A stretch of 64,000 nucleotides of DNA from DATEOR01 sp963841425 (GTDB taxonomy: Bacteria; Actinomycetota; Thermoleophilia; Gaiellales; Gaiellaceae), in NCBI GenBank assembly GCA_963841425.1, contig CAWJCL010000001.1:620001-684000 (forward strand), given 5' to 3'. Below, one piece after another: positions 15,325 through 22,352 of this stretch. The notes below the pieces were generated by a model. The model did no database searches. It was not told the origin of the DNA and worked only from the letters and a program-made list of their open reading frames with translations. Within the stretch, counting starts at the first letter, position 1; each line of letters starts with the position of its first letter. The position numbers and the translations under genes were made by a program.

Positions 15325-15328
15325 CGAC

Positions 15329-15360
15329 CTAGCCCGCCGCAGTCCTTCCGCAAGCTCTCC
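15329..15360 (-). repeat. element repeat copy F
   Basis: On the minus strand CTTGCGGAAGGACTGCGGCG (15354-15335), then GGCTAG. It fills the gap between convergent genes ending at 15324 and 15364. Confidence 0.7.
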
Positions 15361-15363
15361 CGT

Positions 15364-15603
15364 TCACCACCAATCGTCGTCGTCATCGTCGTGGATGGGA
15401 GTCACTTTCGGCCACGGACGACGCATCGTTTGCCGGTAGCCGACAATGCCGACCACTAGCCGGGTAGCAAACATCCCCACGGCTCCGGCGAGCATCAGGA
15501 ACACCCCAACACGCGGGACAAACAGAATTACCGGCAGACCCGCGTAGATCAGAAGCGAGAATCCGAGGTAGACCGTTCGGAGGGACTGGCCCCACGCGCC
15601 CAC
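15364..15603 (-). CDS. small two-helix membrane protein (paralogue of 10267-10500)
   Basis: 79 residues from GTG 15603; TACGGT (15615-15610) ends exactly 6 nt upstream, so the mRNA is probably leaderless. Two helices (YLGFSLLIYAGLPVILFVPR and VGVFLMLAGAVGMFATRLVVG) precede the tail YRQTMRRPWPKVTPIHDDDDDDWW, which matches the tail of the 10267 gene. Upstream is repeat copy G. Function unknown. Confidence 0.65.
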   Translation of the reverse strand: MGAWGQSLRTVYLGFSLLIYAGLPVILFVPRVGVFLMLAGAVGMFATRLVVGIVGYRQTMRRPWPKVTPIHDDDDDDWW

Positions 15604-15606
15604 GCC

Positions 15607-15650
15607 CTCACCGTAGCCCGCCGCCGCCCTTCCGCAAACCTTCCGGCTCC
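15607..15650 (-). repeat. element repeat copy G
   Basis: On the minus strand TTGCGGAAGGGCGGCGGCGG then GCTACGGTGAGGG, nearly identical to copy D. TTGCGG and TACGGT are 16 bp apart; TACGGT serves as -10 of the 15364-15603 gene. Confidence 0.82.
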
Positions 15651-15703
15651 GATCTGCTTCCTTCCGTTCTGGAACCTTCTTGAGCCGCGTCGCATACTCA
15701 CTT

Positions 15704-16300
15704 GTGATGAAGGCGAACTTTCGAAGGCTAGTTGCACGACTCTCGGCGGGAGCCTTGATGATCCTGCTTGCTGTCCTCCTCACTTCTTCGCCAGCGCAGG
15801 GCGCATATCCACGCGTGATTCTGATCAGCGGCTCCGAGCTCGAGAAGCCCGTCGTCTTCTACAAACTCCGCGACATCGCCAATCTGACGAATGCCATCGC
15901 GGAATCTCCTTCCGTCCCATCCGAGCAGGTCAAGGGTCGCGCCTACTTTCGTCTCTCCCTCTTCTGGGGGGACGACACGTGGGAACCGTACGTTCGCGAA
16001 GGACGGCTCAACGAGCTACGTCCCGAGCAGGCGAACCAAGAGGGACGCTTCTATCCGGCTTCCGACGGGCGAAAAGCGGTGATCGATCTCCTCGTCAATG
16101 GCCGAGCAGGCCCGAAGCGCGCTCCGCGGGTAACGCTGGCCACTCTTGCCCGTCACGGCGTCCCCACTTCTCTTCCGGCCGAATCAGCCGGTGATGCCCG
16201 CTGGCCGTGGATAGTGGGCGGCGTTCTGGCCGGGCTAGCATCACTTGCCGTCGTCGGAACGTTTACGTTCAGGCGGCGCTCACGACCGGCCTCGGCCTAG
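15704..16300 (+). CDS. secreted, C-terminally membrane-anchored protein
   Basis: 198 residues from GTG 15704 (ATG 15707 follows). The signal peptide (LVARLSAGALMILLAVLLTSSPAQGA) is followed by PRVILISGSELEKPVVFYKLRDIANL and by YFRLSLFWGDDTWEPYVREGRLNELRPEQANQEGRFYPASDGRKAVIDLL. A final helix WPWIVGGVLAGLASLAVVGTFTF ends with an Arg-rich tail, so the middle domain is held at the outer face of the membrane. Similar signal-domain-helix proteins are common in this phylum without known role. It is the last coding gene before the right end of the element. Confidence 0.65.
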   Translation: MMKANFRRLVARLSAGALMILLAVLLTSSPAQGAYPRVILISGSELEKPVVFYKLRDIANLTNAIAESPSVPSEQVKGRAYFRLSLFWGDDTWEPYVREGRLNELRPEQANQEGRFYPASDGRKAVIDLLVNGRAGPKRAPRVTLATLARHGVPTSLPAESAGDARWPWIVGGVLAGLASLAVVGTFTFRRRSRPASA

Positions 16301-16318
16301 CACCCTCGTTCGGTCCAG

Positions 16319-16342
16319 TGCGGGGAAGTCTGTGGGGAAGTC
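16319..16342 (+). repeat. integrase arm-type repeats, right end
   Basis: Two 12-bp direct repeats, TGCGGGGAAGTC (16319-16330) and TGTGGGGAAGTC (16331-16342), 106 bp inside the right attachment core. The motif recurs at 7717-7740 in the same orientation. Confidence 0.65.
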
Positions 16343-16398
16343 CCGCACCGAAATGGGCCGATTTGGGCGGTTTCGAGCGGATGACGGTCGTCAACGAG

Positions 16399-16440
16399 AA
16401 AGAGCCAAAAGCTCTCGATTAGCAGGACTTTCGGCTCTTC
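16399..16440 (-). terminator. element-encoded terminator for tRNA-Val
   Basis: GAGCCAAAAG (16402-16411) and CTTTCGGCTC (16428-16437) pair with one G-U and a 16-nt loop; on the minus strand TTTCTC follows. It replaces the host terminator now left at 7606-7630. Confidence 0.6.
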
Positions 16441-16447
16441 CACGAGG

Positions 16448-16498
16448 TGGGCGGTACTGGGCTCGAACCAGTGACCCCCAGCTTGTCGAGCTGGTGCT
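16448..16498 (-). repeat. attachment site within tRNA-Val
   Basis: 51 bp identical to 7636-7686. It covers the anticodon arm, variable loop, T-arm and acceptor 3' strand. Integration here keeps the tRNA intact. Confidence 0.92.
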
Positions 16499-16520
16499 CT
16501 CCCAACTGAGCTAACCGCCC
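16448..16520 (-). tRNA. tRNA-Val (anticodon GAC)
   Basis: The minus strand folds as a full cloverleaf: acceptor GGGCGGT/ACCGCCC with discriminator A, D-arm in TAGCTCAGTTGGGAGAGC, anticodon arm CCAGC-TCGACAA-GCTGG, T-arm with GGTTCGAGCC. The anticodon is GAC. CCA is not encoded. The 3' 51 nt double as the attachment site of the integrated element, which therefore supplies the 3' end of a functional tRNA. Confidence 0.97.
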
Positions 16521-16549
16521 CTGCAACGCCTACTGTAGCCGCTCGGCCG

Positions 16550-16591
16550 AAGGGAGAAAGAACAGATGGGCCGTGGCACCGGCCCATCTGT
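16550..16591 (-). terminator. rho-independent terminator after 16598 gene
   Basis: ACAGATGGGCCG (16562-16573), loop of 6, CGGCCCATCTGT (16580-16591): a perfect 12-bp stem followed on the minus strand by TTCTTTCTCCC. It ends the 16598-17479 transcript 30 bp before the tRNA. Confidence 0.85.
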
Positions 16592-16597
16592 CGTCTT

Positions 16598-17479
16598 CTA
16601 CGCGGGCCGTGGCTCGCGCGTACGTCGAATCGCGAAGGCGGCCGCTGCGATCATGAGCAGCGCTCCACCAGCGATCGCGACCGCCGCACCCGTGCTTGGT
16701 GCGGCGATGGTCGTGCCATCGTCTCCGACTTGTGCCGGGGTACGATCTGCGCGGACCGTCTCGATCCCTGTCGAGGGGTCGGGAACCGCCGTCCCCCCCA
16801 CGCGAACGGCCTCGATCCCACTGGTCGAATCAGGTGCCGTCGCCGGAGGGGGCTGCGATGCGCGGACGTTCTCGATCCCACGCTCCACGGCCTGTGTCGT
16901 TGCAGCACCAGTCGGCACTGCTCCCGGGTCACGCCGAAGCGTGGCTCCGGAGTCGTCCGGCGCAGCGTAATCCGAGGGCATCGCCCGCGGCATCTGCTGC
17001 TCGCTTGCACGAGCCTGGGCGTAGTCGGACGGCATCGCTCGTGGCATGCCCGCATCCTCCGACTGCACAGTCGCCTGCACGACGTGGTTGGTTGCCAGGG
17101 CGGGCTGGAGCCCTTCGGCGCCCGCAGTTCCCGCCCCCGCACCAACCGCCGCGACCGCGATGGCGAGCGTGGCTCCGATCTCGCGAAGGCCATGGGCCTC
17201 GACGTCGTCGAAGATGTTCGCGAGCGACTCGGGGTCCATCGCGAACAGGATCTGCTCCCCTTCCTGATCAGTCATCAGGCTGCGGAGCGTCTCCAGGTCG
17301 AGGGCGACGAGCACGCGTCGCTCCTCGCGTTGCCCATTCGTGCGTACGACGTCGAGTACGAGATCAGCCTCCTGCTCTTCGTCGACAGCACGCTGGACTT
17401 CAAGGCGAGGCACGGCCACCGTGAGGGATGGCGCCACACCCTCGCTGGCGAGCTTCGCCGCTACACTCACTTCGTCCAT
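16598..17479 (-). CDS. membrane-associated repeat-containing hypothetical protein
   Basis: 293 residues from ATG 17479 with GGAGAG 4 nt upstream. The first ~95 residues look like a cytoplasmic domain (VPRLEVQRAVDEEQEADLVLDVV; RRVLVALDLETLRSLMTDQEGEQILFAMDPESLANIFDDV). Next comes a Gly/Ala hydrophobic stretch (IGATLAIAVAAVGAGAGTAGA), two copies of MPRAMPSDYA about 17 residues apart, and three loose repeats with GIE-x-VRA spaced by Pro/Thr-rich linkers. It ends in a helix AAVAIAGGALLMIAAAAFAIRR with an Arg tail. This is a surface-exposed, low-complexity layout; no family is recognised. Confidence 0.6.
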   Translation of the reverse strand: MDEVSVAAKLASEGVAPSLTVAVPRLEVQRAVDEEQEADLVLDVVRTNGQREERRVLVALDLETLRSLMTDQEGEQILFAMDPESLANIFDDVEAHGLREIGATLAIAVAAVGAGAGTAGAEGLQPALATNHVVQATVQSEDAGMPRAMPSDYAQARASEQQMPRAMPSDYAAPDDSGATLRRDPGAVPTGAATTQAVERGIENVRASQPPPATAPDSTSGIEAVRVGGTAVPDPSTGIETVRADRTPAQVGDDGTTIAAPSTGAAVAIAGGALLMIAAAAFAIRRTREPRPA

Positions 17480-17609
17480 ACGCTCTCCTTCCATAGAGGT
17501 GACGCCAACTGGACGATGAGCTGGGCGCCGATCTTCCCACCTTGTGCTTCTTAGTGCAATGGGCGAGTCGGACAGAGCAGCTGGAGGGAGCACCAGGTCG
17601 TACGCCGCT

Positions 17610-18971
17610 TCAGCGCAGAGGGAGAGCGATCCACACGTCCGCACCGCCGCCCGGCCGGTTCGCTGTGCCCGTCTTGCCGCGGTGCGCGCGAGCGATCGTC
17701 TCGACGATCGCGAGACCGAGGCCGCTGCCCTGTCCCTCCCTGGCGTCGTCCGCCCGTGTGAAGCGCTCGAAGGCGTGGTCGATGAAGCCACGCTCGAAGC
17801 CTGGTCCTTCGTCGGTGACGTGGAGCTCTGCCGCCCCGTTCTCCGCCCGGGCATGGATTGTGATGTCTCCCGCCCCGTGGCGAATTGCGTTGTCGACGAG
17901 ATTTCCAATCGCCTGCTCGAGGCGGAGGCGGTCGGCCGTCAAAACGAGCGCCTCGCCGTCGGTGACCGAGACCGCCCTGCCGTTGTCGCGAGTCTCCAGC
18001 TCGAACCGGCCCGCGACGTCGTGGAGCACGTCGAGGACGTCCACCTGCTCGCTGCTGAGCCGCAGTTGCCCCTGCTCCGCGCGCGCCAGGAGGAGGAGGT
18101 CGTCGGCGATCCGCTTGAGGCGGGCGGTCTGCTCCGAGGCCGAGCGGATCGCAGCGAGCAACTCGTCCTCCGACCGGGCTCCGCGGAGCGCCAGGCCGAG
18201 CTCCGTCTGCACAAGGGCCAAGGGAGCCCTCAGCTCGTGGCTCGCGTCAGCGAGGAAGCGCCGCTCCCGCTCGAGACCGTCCTGCAGTCGCGCGAGCATG
18301 TCGTTCAGGGTTTCACCGAGGCGCGTGACCTCGTCTCCTGCCGGGGAGACCGGCAGCCGCTCGTCGAGAGAAGAAGTCGAGATCGCCGCTGCGCGCCGGC
18401 GCATGGATTCGATGGGGCGCAGCGCAGCCCCGGCAAGGAGATAGCCCCCGAAGGCTGCCAGCACGAGAGCGATCGGGCCGCCGATCAGGAAGGAGGCGCG
18501 GAGACTGCTGAGCGTCTCGTTCTTGTTTTCGCGGGTCGCCCCCACAACGAGGACGACTCTCTCGCCGGAGCGCGCGACCGGCAACGCGAGGATGCGCGCG
18601 GGCTCGTCGAGCCCCTGCACGGAGCCGCGGTTCGCGAACAAGGGCTGCTTGTCTGCCGTTGAGAGCTGGGCGGACGTGAGGAGGCTTTGCGTGATCGGCC
18701 GGGTTGCGTCGAGCACGCGGCCATCGCGCGAAAGTACCTCGGCGAACGATTCGCCACGCTCGATGAGGGCCCCCTCCGTGGTCTCGACCGTACCCCCGGC
18801 CGCGACAAGCGCAGAGAGATCCTGGCCGCGGCCGCGGAGATCGCGATCAAGAGCGCTGCTCAGATCCGAGGCGACCCGCGAGTAGGCGAACCAGCTGGCT
18901 CCGGCCAGTACGATCGCCATCGCGGCGGCGAAAACGAGCGCAAGGCGGACGCGAATCGGCAGGCGGCTCAC
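17610..18971 (-). CDS. sensor histidine kinase, OmpR-partner type
   Basis: 453 residues from GTG 18971, whose bases overlap the stop of the response-regulator gene (GTGA), so the pair is translationally coupled. Helix 1 is at about 8-27, an extracytoplasmic domain spans 30-158, helix 2 is at about 160-180, then HAMP (RPIESMRRRAAAISTSSLDERLPV). The phosphoacceptor is H245 in FLADASHELRAPL; the ATPase domain has N-box GNLVDNAIRHG, G1 DEGPGF and G2 GSGLGLAIVE. It would autophosphorylate in response to an unknown envelope signal and pass phosphate to D51 of the regulator. Confidence 0.95.
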   Translation of the reverse strand: MSRLPIRVRLALVFAAAMAIVLAGASWFAYSRVASDLSSALDRDLRGRGQDLSALVAAGGTVETTEGALIERGESFAEVLSRDGRVLDATRPITQSLLTSAQLSTADKQPLFANRGSVQGLDEPARILALPVARSGERVVLVVGATRENKNETLSSLRASFLIGGPIALVLAAFGGYLLAGAALRPIESMRRRAAAISTSSLDERLPVSPAGDEVTRLGETLNDMLARLQDGLERERRFLADASHELRAPLALVQTELGLALRGARSEDELLAAIRSASEQTARLKRIADDLLLLARAEQGQLRLSSEQVDVLDVLHDVAGRFELETRDNGRAVSVTDGEALVLTADRLRLEQAIGNLVDNAIRHGAGDITIHARAENGAAELHVTDEGPGFERGFIDHAFERFTRADDAREGQGSGLGLAIVETIARAHRGKTGTANRPGGGADVWIALPLR

Positions 18972-19645
18972 GCGCCGTCCTCGCGCAACCGATACCCGAC
19001 GCCGCGCACGGTCTCGAACGAGCACTTGCCAAAGGGCCGGTCGAGCTTCTCACGCAGGTAGCGAACGTAGACGTCGATCACGTTCGACCGGTTCTCGTAC
19101 GCGAAGTCCCAGGCGTGCTCCAGTAGCTGCAAACGCGAGAGGGCCTGACCGGGCCGCCTCATGAAGGTCTCGAGGAGCGCGAACTCCTTCGGGGAGAGTG
19201 CAACCTCGGTCTCACCGCGCCAAACCAGGCGGGAAGCCGGATCCAGCTTGAGGTCACCGACGAGGAGCTCGGCCGGCCGCTCCACCCCGGCCCGCCTCGC
19301 CAGCGCGCGCAGACGCGCGAGGAGCTCGGCGAACGAGAACGGTTTCGTCAGATAGTCGTCGGCGCCTGCGTCGAGCCCGGCGACGCGGTCCTCGACGCCG
19401 TCTCGCGCGGTCAGCATCAGCACGGGCGACCACACTTCCTCCTCACGCAGACGGCGGCAGGTCTCGAAGCCCGAAAGGCCGGGAAGCATGACGTCGAGCA
19501 CGATCGCGTCGTACGGATGAGCCTTCGCCATCCACACCGCTTCCTCGCCGCGCGCCGTCACGTCCGCAGCGTTTCCCTCTTCCATGAGGCCCCTGCGGAC
19601 GAGGCCCGCCATCTTCAAGTCGTCTTCGACGATGAGGACCCGCAT
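18968..19645 (-). CDS. OmpR/PhoB-family response regulator
   Basis: 225 residues. Receiver domain with acidic pocket (VEDD), phosphoacceptor D51 (IVLDVMLPG), T79-type switch in MLTARD and K in DYLTKPFSF. The C-terminal winged helix (LSPKEFALLETFMRRPGQALSRLQLLEHAWDFAYENRSNVIDVYVRYLREKLD...VRGVGYRL) is complete. The gene is divergent from a lipoprotein gene across an 88-bp gap that carries two pairs of ATGAGA/TCTCAT direct repeats with 11-bp period, the usual form of OmpR-type boxes, so it probably controls itself and the lipoprotein. Confidence 0.95.
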   Translation of the reverse strand: MRVLIVEDDLKMAGLVRRGLMEEGNAADVTARGEEAVWMAKAHPYDAIVLDVMLPGLSGFETCRRLREEEVWSPVLMLTARDGVEDRVAGLDAGADDYLTKPFSFAELLARLRALARRAGVERPAELLVGDLKLDPASRLVWRGETEVALSPKEFALLETFMRRPGQALSRLQLLEHAWDFAYENRSNVIDVYVRYLREKLDRPFGKCSFETVRGVGYRLREDGA

Positions 19646-19653
19646 CGCTCACA

Positions 19654-19709
19654 TTCTCATCGTTCACACATGAGAAGCGAATGAGAAACGGCTCTCATCA
19701 CGATCTCAT
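19654..19709. promoter_or_regulatory. paired OmpR-type boxes in divergent gap
   Basis: ATGAGA at 19670-19675 and 19681-19686, and its complement TCTCAT at 19693-19698 and 19704-19709, each pair with an 11-bp period, plus TCTCAT at 19655-19660. Two head-to-tail half-site pairs in opposite orientation fit dimer binding of the neighbouring response regulator. Confidence 0.6.
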
Positions 19710-19733
19710 CTGTCCGGCCTAGCGTCCGCTGAC

Positions 19734-20492
19734 ATGAGACGATTTGTTGCTATTCCCATCGCTTTGTTCATGGGAGCTCTCGCAGCCGGGTGCGGTAGCT
19801 CTCAGCAGAGCACTTCGAGCCCGTCCGGCTCGACGGACGCAGGGGGCACGACTCCAGTCGCGACTCCGGCGCCCAACCCGGCGAACTTCGACGGGCATGT
19901 CGTCGACAACGAGTGGTTCCCGCTTATTCCGGGGATGACGTGGAGATACCGGGGCGTCAAGGACGAGGAGCCGTCCAGGGAGTTCATGATCGCGACGTCC
20001 AAGACGCAGATGATCCAGGGCGTCCCCTGCACGGTCGTGAACGACAGGCTCTACCTCTCGGGGACGCTCGAGGAGCGAACCCTCGACTACTACGCGCAGG
20101 ACAAGGACGGAAACGTCTGGTACTTCGGGGAGGACACCGCCGAGCTCAAGCCGAACGGCGAGGTGAAGAGCACGGAGGGCACGTGGCGGGCGGGGCGCGA
20201 CGGCGCCGTCGCCGGGATCTTCATGCCTGCCGATCCGCAGGTCGGCCAGTCCTTCCGCCAGGAGTACTACAAGGGCCAGGCCGAGGATCACTTCCGCATC
20301 CTGAGCCTCAACGAGCATGTGAAGACGCCCGCCGCTACGAGCGACCAGGCGATTCTGACGATGGAGTGGACCCCGCTCGAGCCCAACGTCGTCGATCACA
20401 AGTACTACGTGCGTGGAATCGGCACGGTGCTCGAGCAGACGGCGAAGGGCCCGACCGAGCGGAACACGCTGGTGGCGGCGCACAAAGGGTGA
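19734..20492 (+). CDS. lipoprotein, unknown family
   Basis: 252 residues from ATG 19734; TAGCGT ends 8 nt before it and no ribosome-binding site is seen. The signal peptide ends LAAGC (lipobox), followed by a Ser/Thr/Pro linker (about 25-50). The mature domain begins FDGHVVDNEWFPLIPGMTWRYRG and continues as a beta-rich fold (VPCTVVNDRLYLSG; ERTLDYYAQDKDGNVWYFGED), ending KYYVRGIGTVLEQT. The DNEWFPLxPG opening is shared by a group of actinobacterial secreted proteins of unknown role. It is divergent from, and probably controlled by, the two-component system. A fragment of an ABC ATPase gene overlaps its stop. Confidence 0.8.
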   Translation: MRRFVAIPIALFMGALAAGCGSSQQSTSSPSGSTDAGGTTPVATPAPNPANFDGHVVDNEWFPLIPGMTWRYRGVKDEEPSREFMIATSKTQMIQGVPCTVVNDRLYLSGTLEERTLDYYAQDKDGNVWYFGEDTAELKPNGEVKSTEGTWRAGRDGAVAGIFMPADPQVGQSFRQEYYKGQAEDHFRILSLNEHVKTPAATSDQAILTMEWTPLEPNVVDHKYYVRGIGTVLEQTAKGPTERNTLVAAHKG

Positions 20493-20600
20493 GCGAGGCC
20501 GCGCTCGAAGCCCGGGGCCTGACGAAGGCGTTCGGCAAGCTCCGAGCGGTCGAGGCGCTCGACCTCGCCGTTCCACCCGGCGTCGTGCTCGGCGCCGAGG
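20489..20600 (+). pseudogene. truncated ABC transporter ATPase (N-terminal stub)
   Basis: GTG 20489 overlaps the lipoprotein stop (GTGA) and encodes SEAALEARGLTKAFGKLRAVEALDLAVPPGVVLG, the standard N-terminus of an ABC ATPase up to just before Walker A. The next bases are the 3' end of the convergent aldo/keto reductase gene. The transporter that followed the lipoprotein has therefore been deleted at about 20600. Confidence 0.8.
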
Positions 20601-21578
20601 CTAGCGGTCCACTGTCGACATGTCCGGGTAGCGCTCTCCGGCTGTCGCGCCCCTGGGAAAGGCATCCTCGATCCGCGTGAGCTCGTCGTCAGTCAGCTCG
20701 ATGTCGGCGGCGGCCGCGTTCTCTTCGAGATAGGCAACTCGCTTCGTGCCAGGGATGGGGACGATGTCCTTTCCGCGACTGAGAACCCAGGCGAGCGCGA
20801 GCTGCGCGGGCGTGACGCCCTTCTCCTCGGCGATCTCGCGCACCCGCTCGACGAGCTCGAGGTTCCTGTCGAAGTTCTCGCCCTGGAAGCGCGGGTTGCT
20901 CCGCCGGAAGTCGTCCGAATCGAGGTCGTCGATCGACCGGATGCGCCCGGAAAGGAAGCCCCGGCCGAGCGGGCTATACGCGACGAAGCCGATGCCGAGC
21001 TCGCGGACCGTGGGCAGGATCTCGTCCTCCGGGTCGCGCGTCCACAAGGAGTACTCGGTCTGGAGCGCGGTGATCGGATGGACGGCATGCGCACGTCGGA
21101 TCGTCTCCGGGGAGGCCTCGGACAGGCCCAGGTGGCGCACCTTGCCGTCTTGGACGAGCTCGGCCATCGCGCCGACGGTCTCCTCGATCTCGGTGTTCCT
21201 GTCGACGCGGTGCTGGTAGTAGAGGTCGATGTGGTCGACCCCGAGGCGCTGGAGCGAGGCCTCGCAAGCCTGCCGCACGTATTCGGCGTCCCCTCGGATC
21301 CCGAGCCGCTCGCCGTTCTCGCCGCGCACGTTCCCGAACTTCGTTGCCAGCTGGACCTTGTCCCGACGCCCCGCGATCGCCCGGGCGACGAGCCTCTCGT
21401 TCGTGAAAGGCCCGTACATGTCGGCCGTGTCGAGGAAGGTCACGCCCAAATCGAGCGCGCGAGCGATCGTCCCCAGCGCTTCCTCCTCGTCGCGGGCGCC
21501 GTAGAACTCGGACATTCCCATACACCCGAGCCCGATCGCGGAAACCCCGAGCCCCTGGCCGAGCGTTCGTCTATCCAT
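20601..21578 (-). CDS. aldo/keto reductase
   Basis: 325 residues from ATG 21578 (CTGGAG upstream). The TIM-barrel AKR signature residues are present: Asp and Tyr in FLDTADMYG, Lys in VQLATKFG, His in YYQHRVD. The NADPH site follows in AYSPLGRGFLSG and VPIPGTKRVAYLEENAAA. Best fit is the AKR11/13-like group of general reductases. The substrate is not predictable. Its 3' end abuts the deletion that truncated the ABC ATPase on the other strand; the divergent VOC gene starts 43 nt away. Confidence 0.93.
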   Translation of the reverse strand: MDRRTLGQGLGVSAIGLGCMGMSEFYGARDEEEALGTIARALDLGVTFLDTADMYGPFTNERLVARAIAGRRDKVQLATKFGNVRGENGERLGIRGDAEYVRQACEASLQRLGVDHIDLYYQHRVDRNTEIEETVGAMAELVQDGKVRHLGLSEASPETIRRAHAVHPITALQTEYSLWTRDPEDEILPTVRELGIGFVAYSPLGRGFLSGRIRSIDDLDSDDFRRSNPRFQGENFDRNLELVERVREIAEEKGVTPAQLALAWVLSRGKDIVPIPGTKRVAYLEENAAAADIELTDDELTRIEDAFPRGATAGERYPDMSTVDR

Positions 21579-21621
21579 CGGCTCCAGACTACCGGCACCG
21601 GGATTCGGGCATAGTCGCTCC

Positions 21622-22350
21622 ATGTTCGATCACGTCACCATCCGGGCCTCCGATCGGGAGGCTTCCCAGCGCTTCTACGACACCGTCCTCGCGGTGCTCG
21701 GCATCGAGAAGACCTACGAGGACGACGAGCTCCCCGAGTGGGACGACTGGTCACTCATCGCCGCGCGCGAGGTCAGGCCGGTGACGCGCCGCCTCCACGT
21801 GGGCTTCCCGGCCGCCTCGCGCGACAAGGTCGACGAGTTCTGGCGGGTCGGCGTCGACGCGGGCTACGAGAGCGACGGCGAGCCGGGGCCGCGGCCCGAG
21901 TACGGCGACGACTACTACGGAGGCTTTCTGCTCGACCCCGACGGCAACAGCGCCGAGGCCGTCCACTACGCGGAGAGGCTGCGCGACGACGGCACCGTCG
22001 ACCACCTCTGGATCAGGGTGCGCGACGTGGCGGCCTCGAAGCGCTTCTACGAGCTCGTCGCGCCGTTCGGCCGCTTCGAGGTGCGCTTCGACTCGCCTGG
22101 GCGGGCCATGTTCGCCGGCGGGACAGGGTCGTTCTCGGTCGTTTCAGGCGAGCCGACGGAGAACGTGCACCTCGCCTTCCCGGCCGACGACAACGCGACC
22201 GTGGACGCGTTCCACGCCGCTCTGACCGACGCGGGATACCGCGACGACGGGCCTCCCGGCGAGCGCGAGATCTACCACCCCGGCTACTACGGCGCCTACG
22301 TGCTGGACCCCGACGGAAACTCCGTCGAGATCGTCTGCCACAACCGCTAG
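21622..22350 (+). CDS. two-domain VOC (glyoxalase-fold) protein
   Basis: 242 residues with an internal duplication: FDHVTIRASDREASQRFYDTVL...YYGGFLLDPDGNSAEAVHYAE (1-120) and VDHLWIRVRDVAASKRFYELV...YYGAYVLDPDGNSVEIVCHNR (125-242). Each half has the beta-alpha-beta-beta-beta modules of the vicinal-oxygen-chelate fold with a possible metal His near the start and Glu near the end (SAEAVH, SVEIVC). Members include dioxygenases, isomerases and drug-binding proteins; no specific function can be assigned. Divergent from the aldo/keto reductase. Confidence 0.88.
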   Translation: MFDHVTIRASDREASQRFYDTVLAVLGIEKTYEDDELPEWDDWSLIAAREVRPVTRRLHVGFPAASRDKVDEFWRVGVDAGYESDGEPGPRPEYGDDYYGGFLLDPDGNSAEAVHYAERLRDDGTVDHLWIRVRDVAASKRFYELVAPFGRFEVRFDSPGRAMFAGGTGSFSVVSGEPTENVHLAFPADDNATVDAFHAALTDAGYRDDGPPGEREIYHPGYYGAYVLDPDGNSVEIVCHNR

Positions 22351-22352
22351 GC

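Larger units (their letters stand above)
7636..16498. mobile_element. 8.8-kb tRNA-Val integrative element
   Basis: A 51-bp identical direct repeat (7636-7686 and 16448-16498) marks both ends. The right copy lies in an intact tRNA-Val(GAC), the left copy is an isolated 3' part of that gene. Inside are a tyrosine integrase (13790-14950), an Xis-like protein (13497-13790), paired arm-type repeats close to each end, a GNAT/DUF1778 toxin-antitoxin pair and small secreted or membrane proteins. There are no relaxase, T4SS, FtsK/TraB-like translocase, primase or replication genes, so it is a small integrative element dependent on others for transfer. Several of its genes are frameshifted while the flanking host genes are intact, suggesting an old, decaying insertion. 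The 7741-7970 stretch has only a minus-strand open end (IYVLGNDRPLAPLGASG...), perhaps a gene fragment. Confidence 0.9.

Noticed and set aside
8321..15650. Integron-like attC sites as explanation of the dispersed repeat
   Set aside because: The repeat has no inverted-arm structure or GTTRRRY core, and the recombinase present is a tRNA-type integrase rather than IntI.
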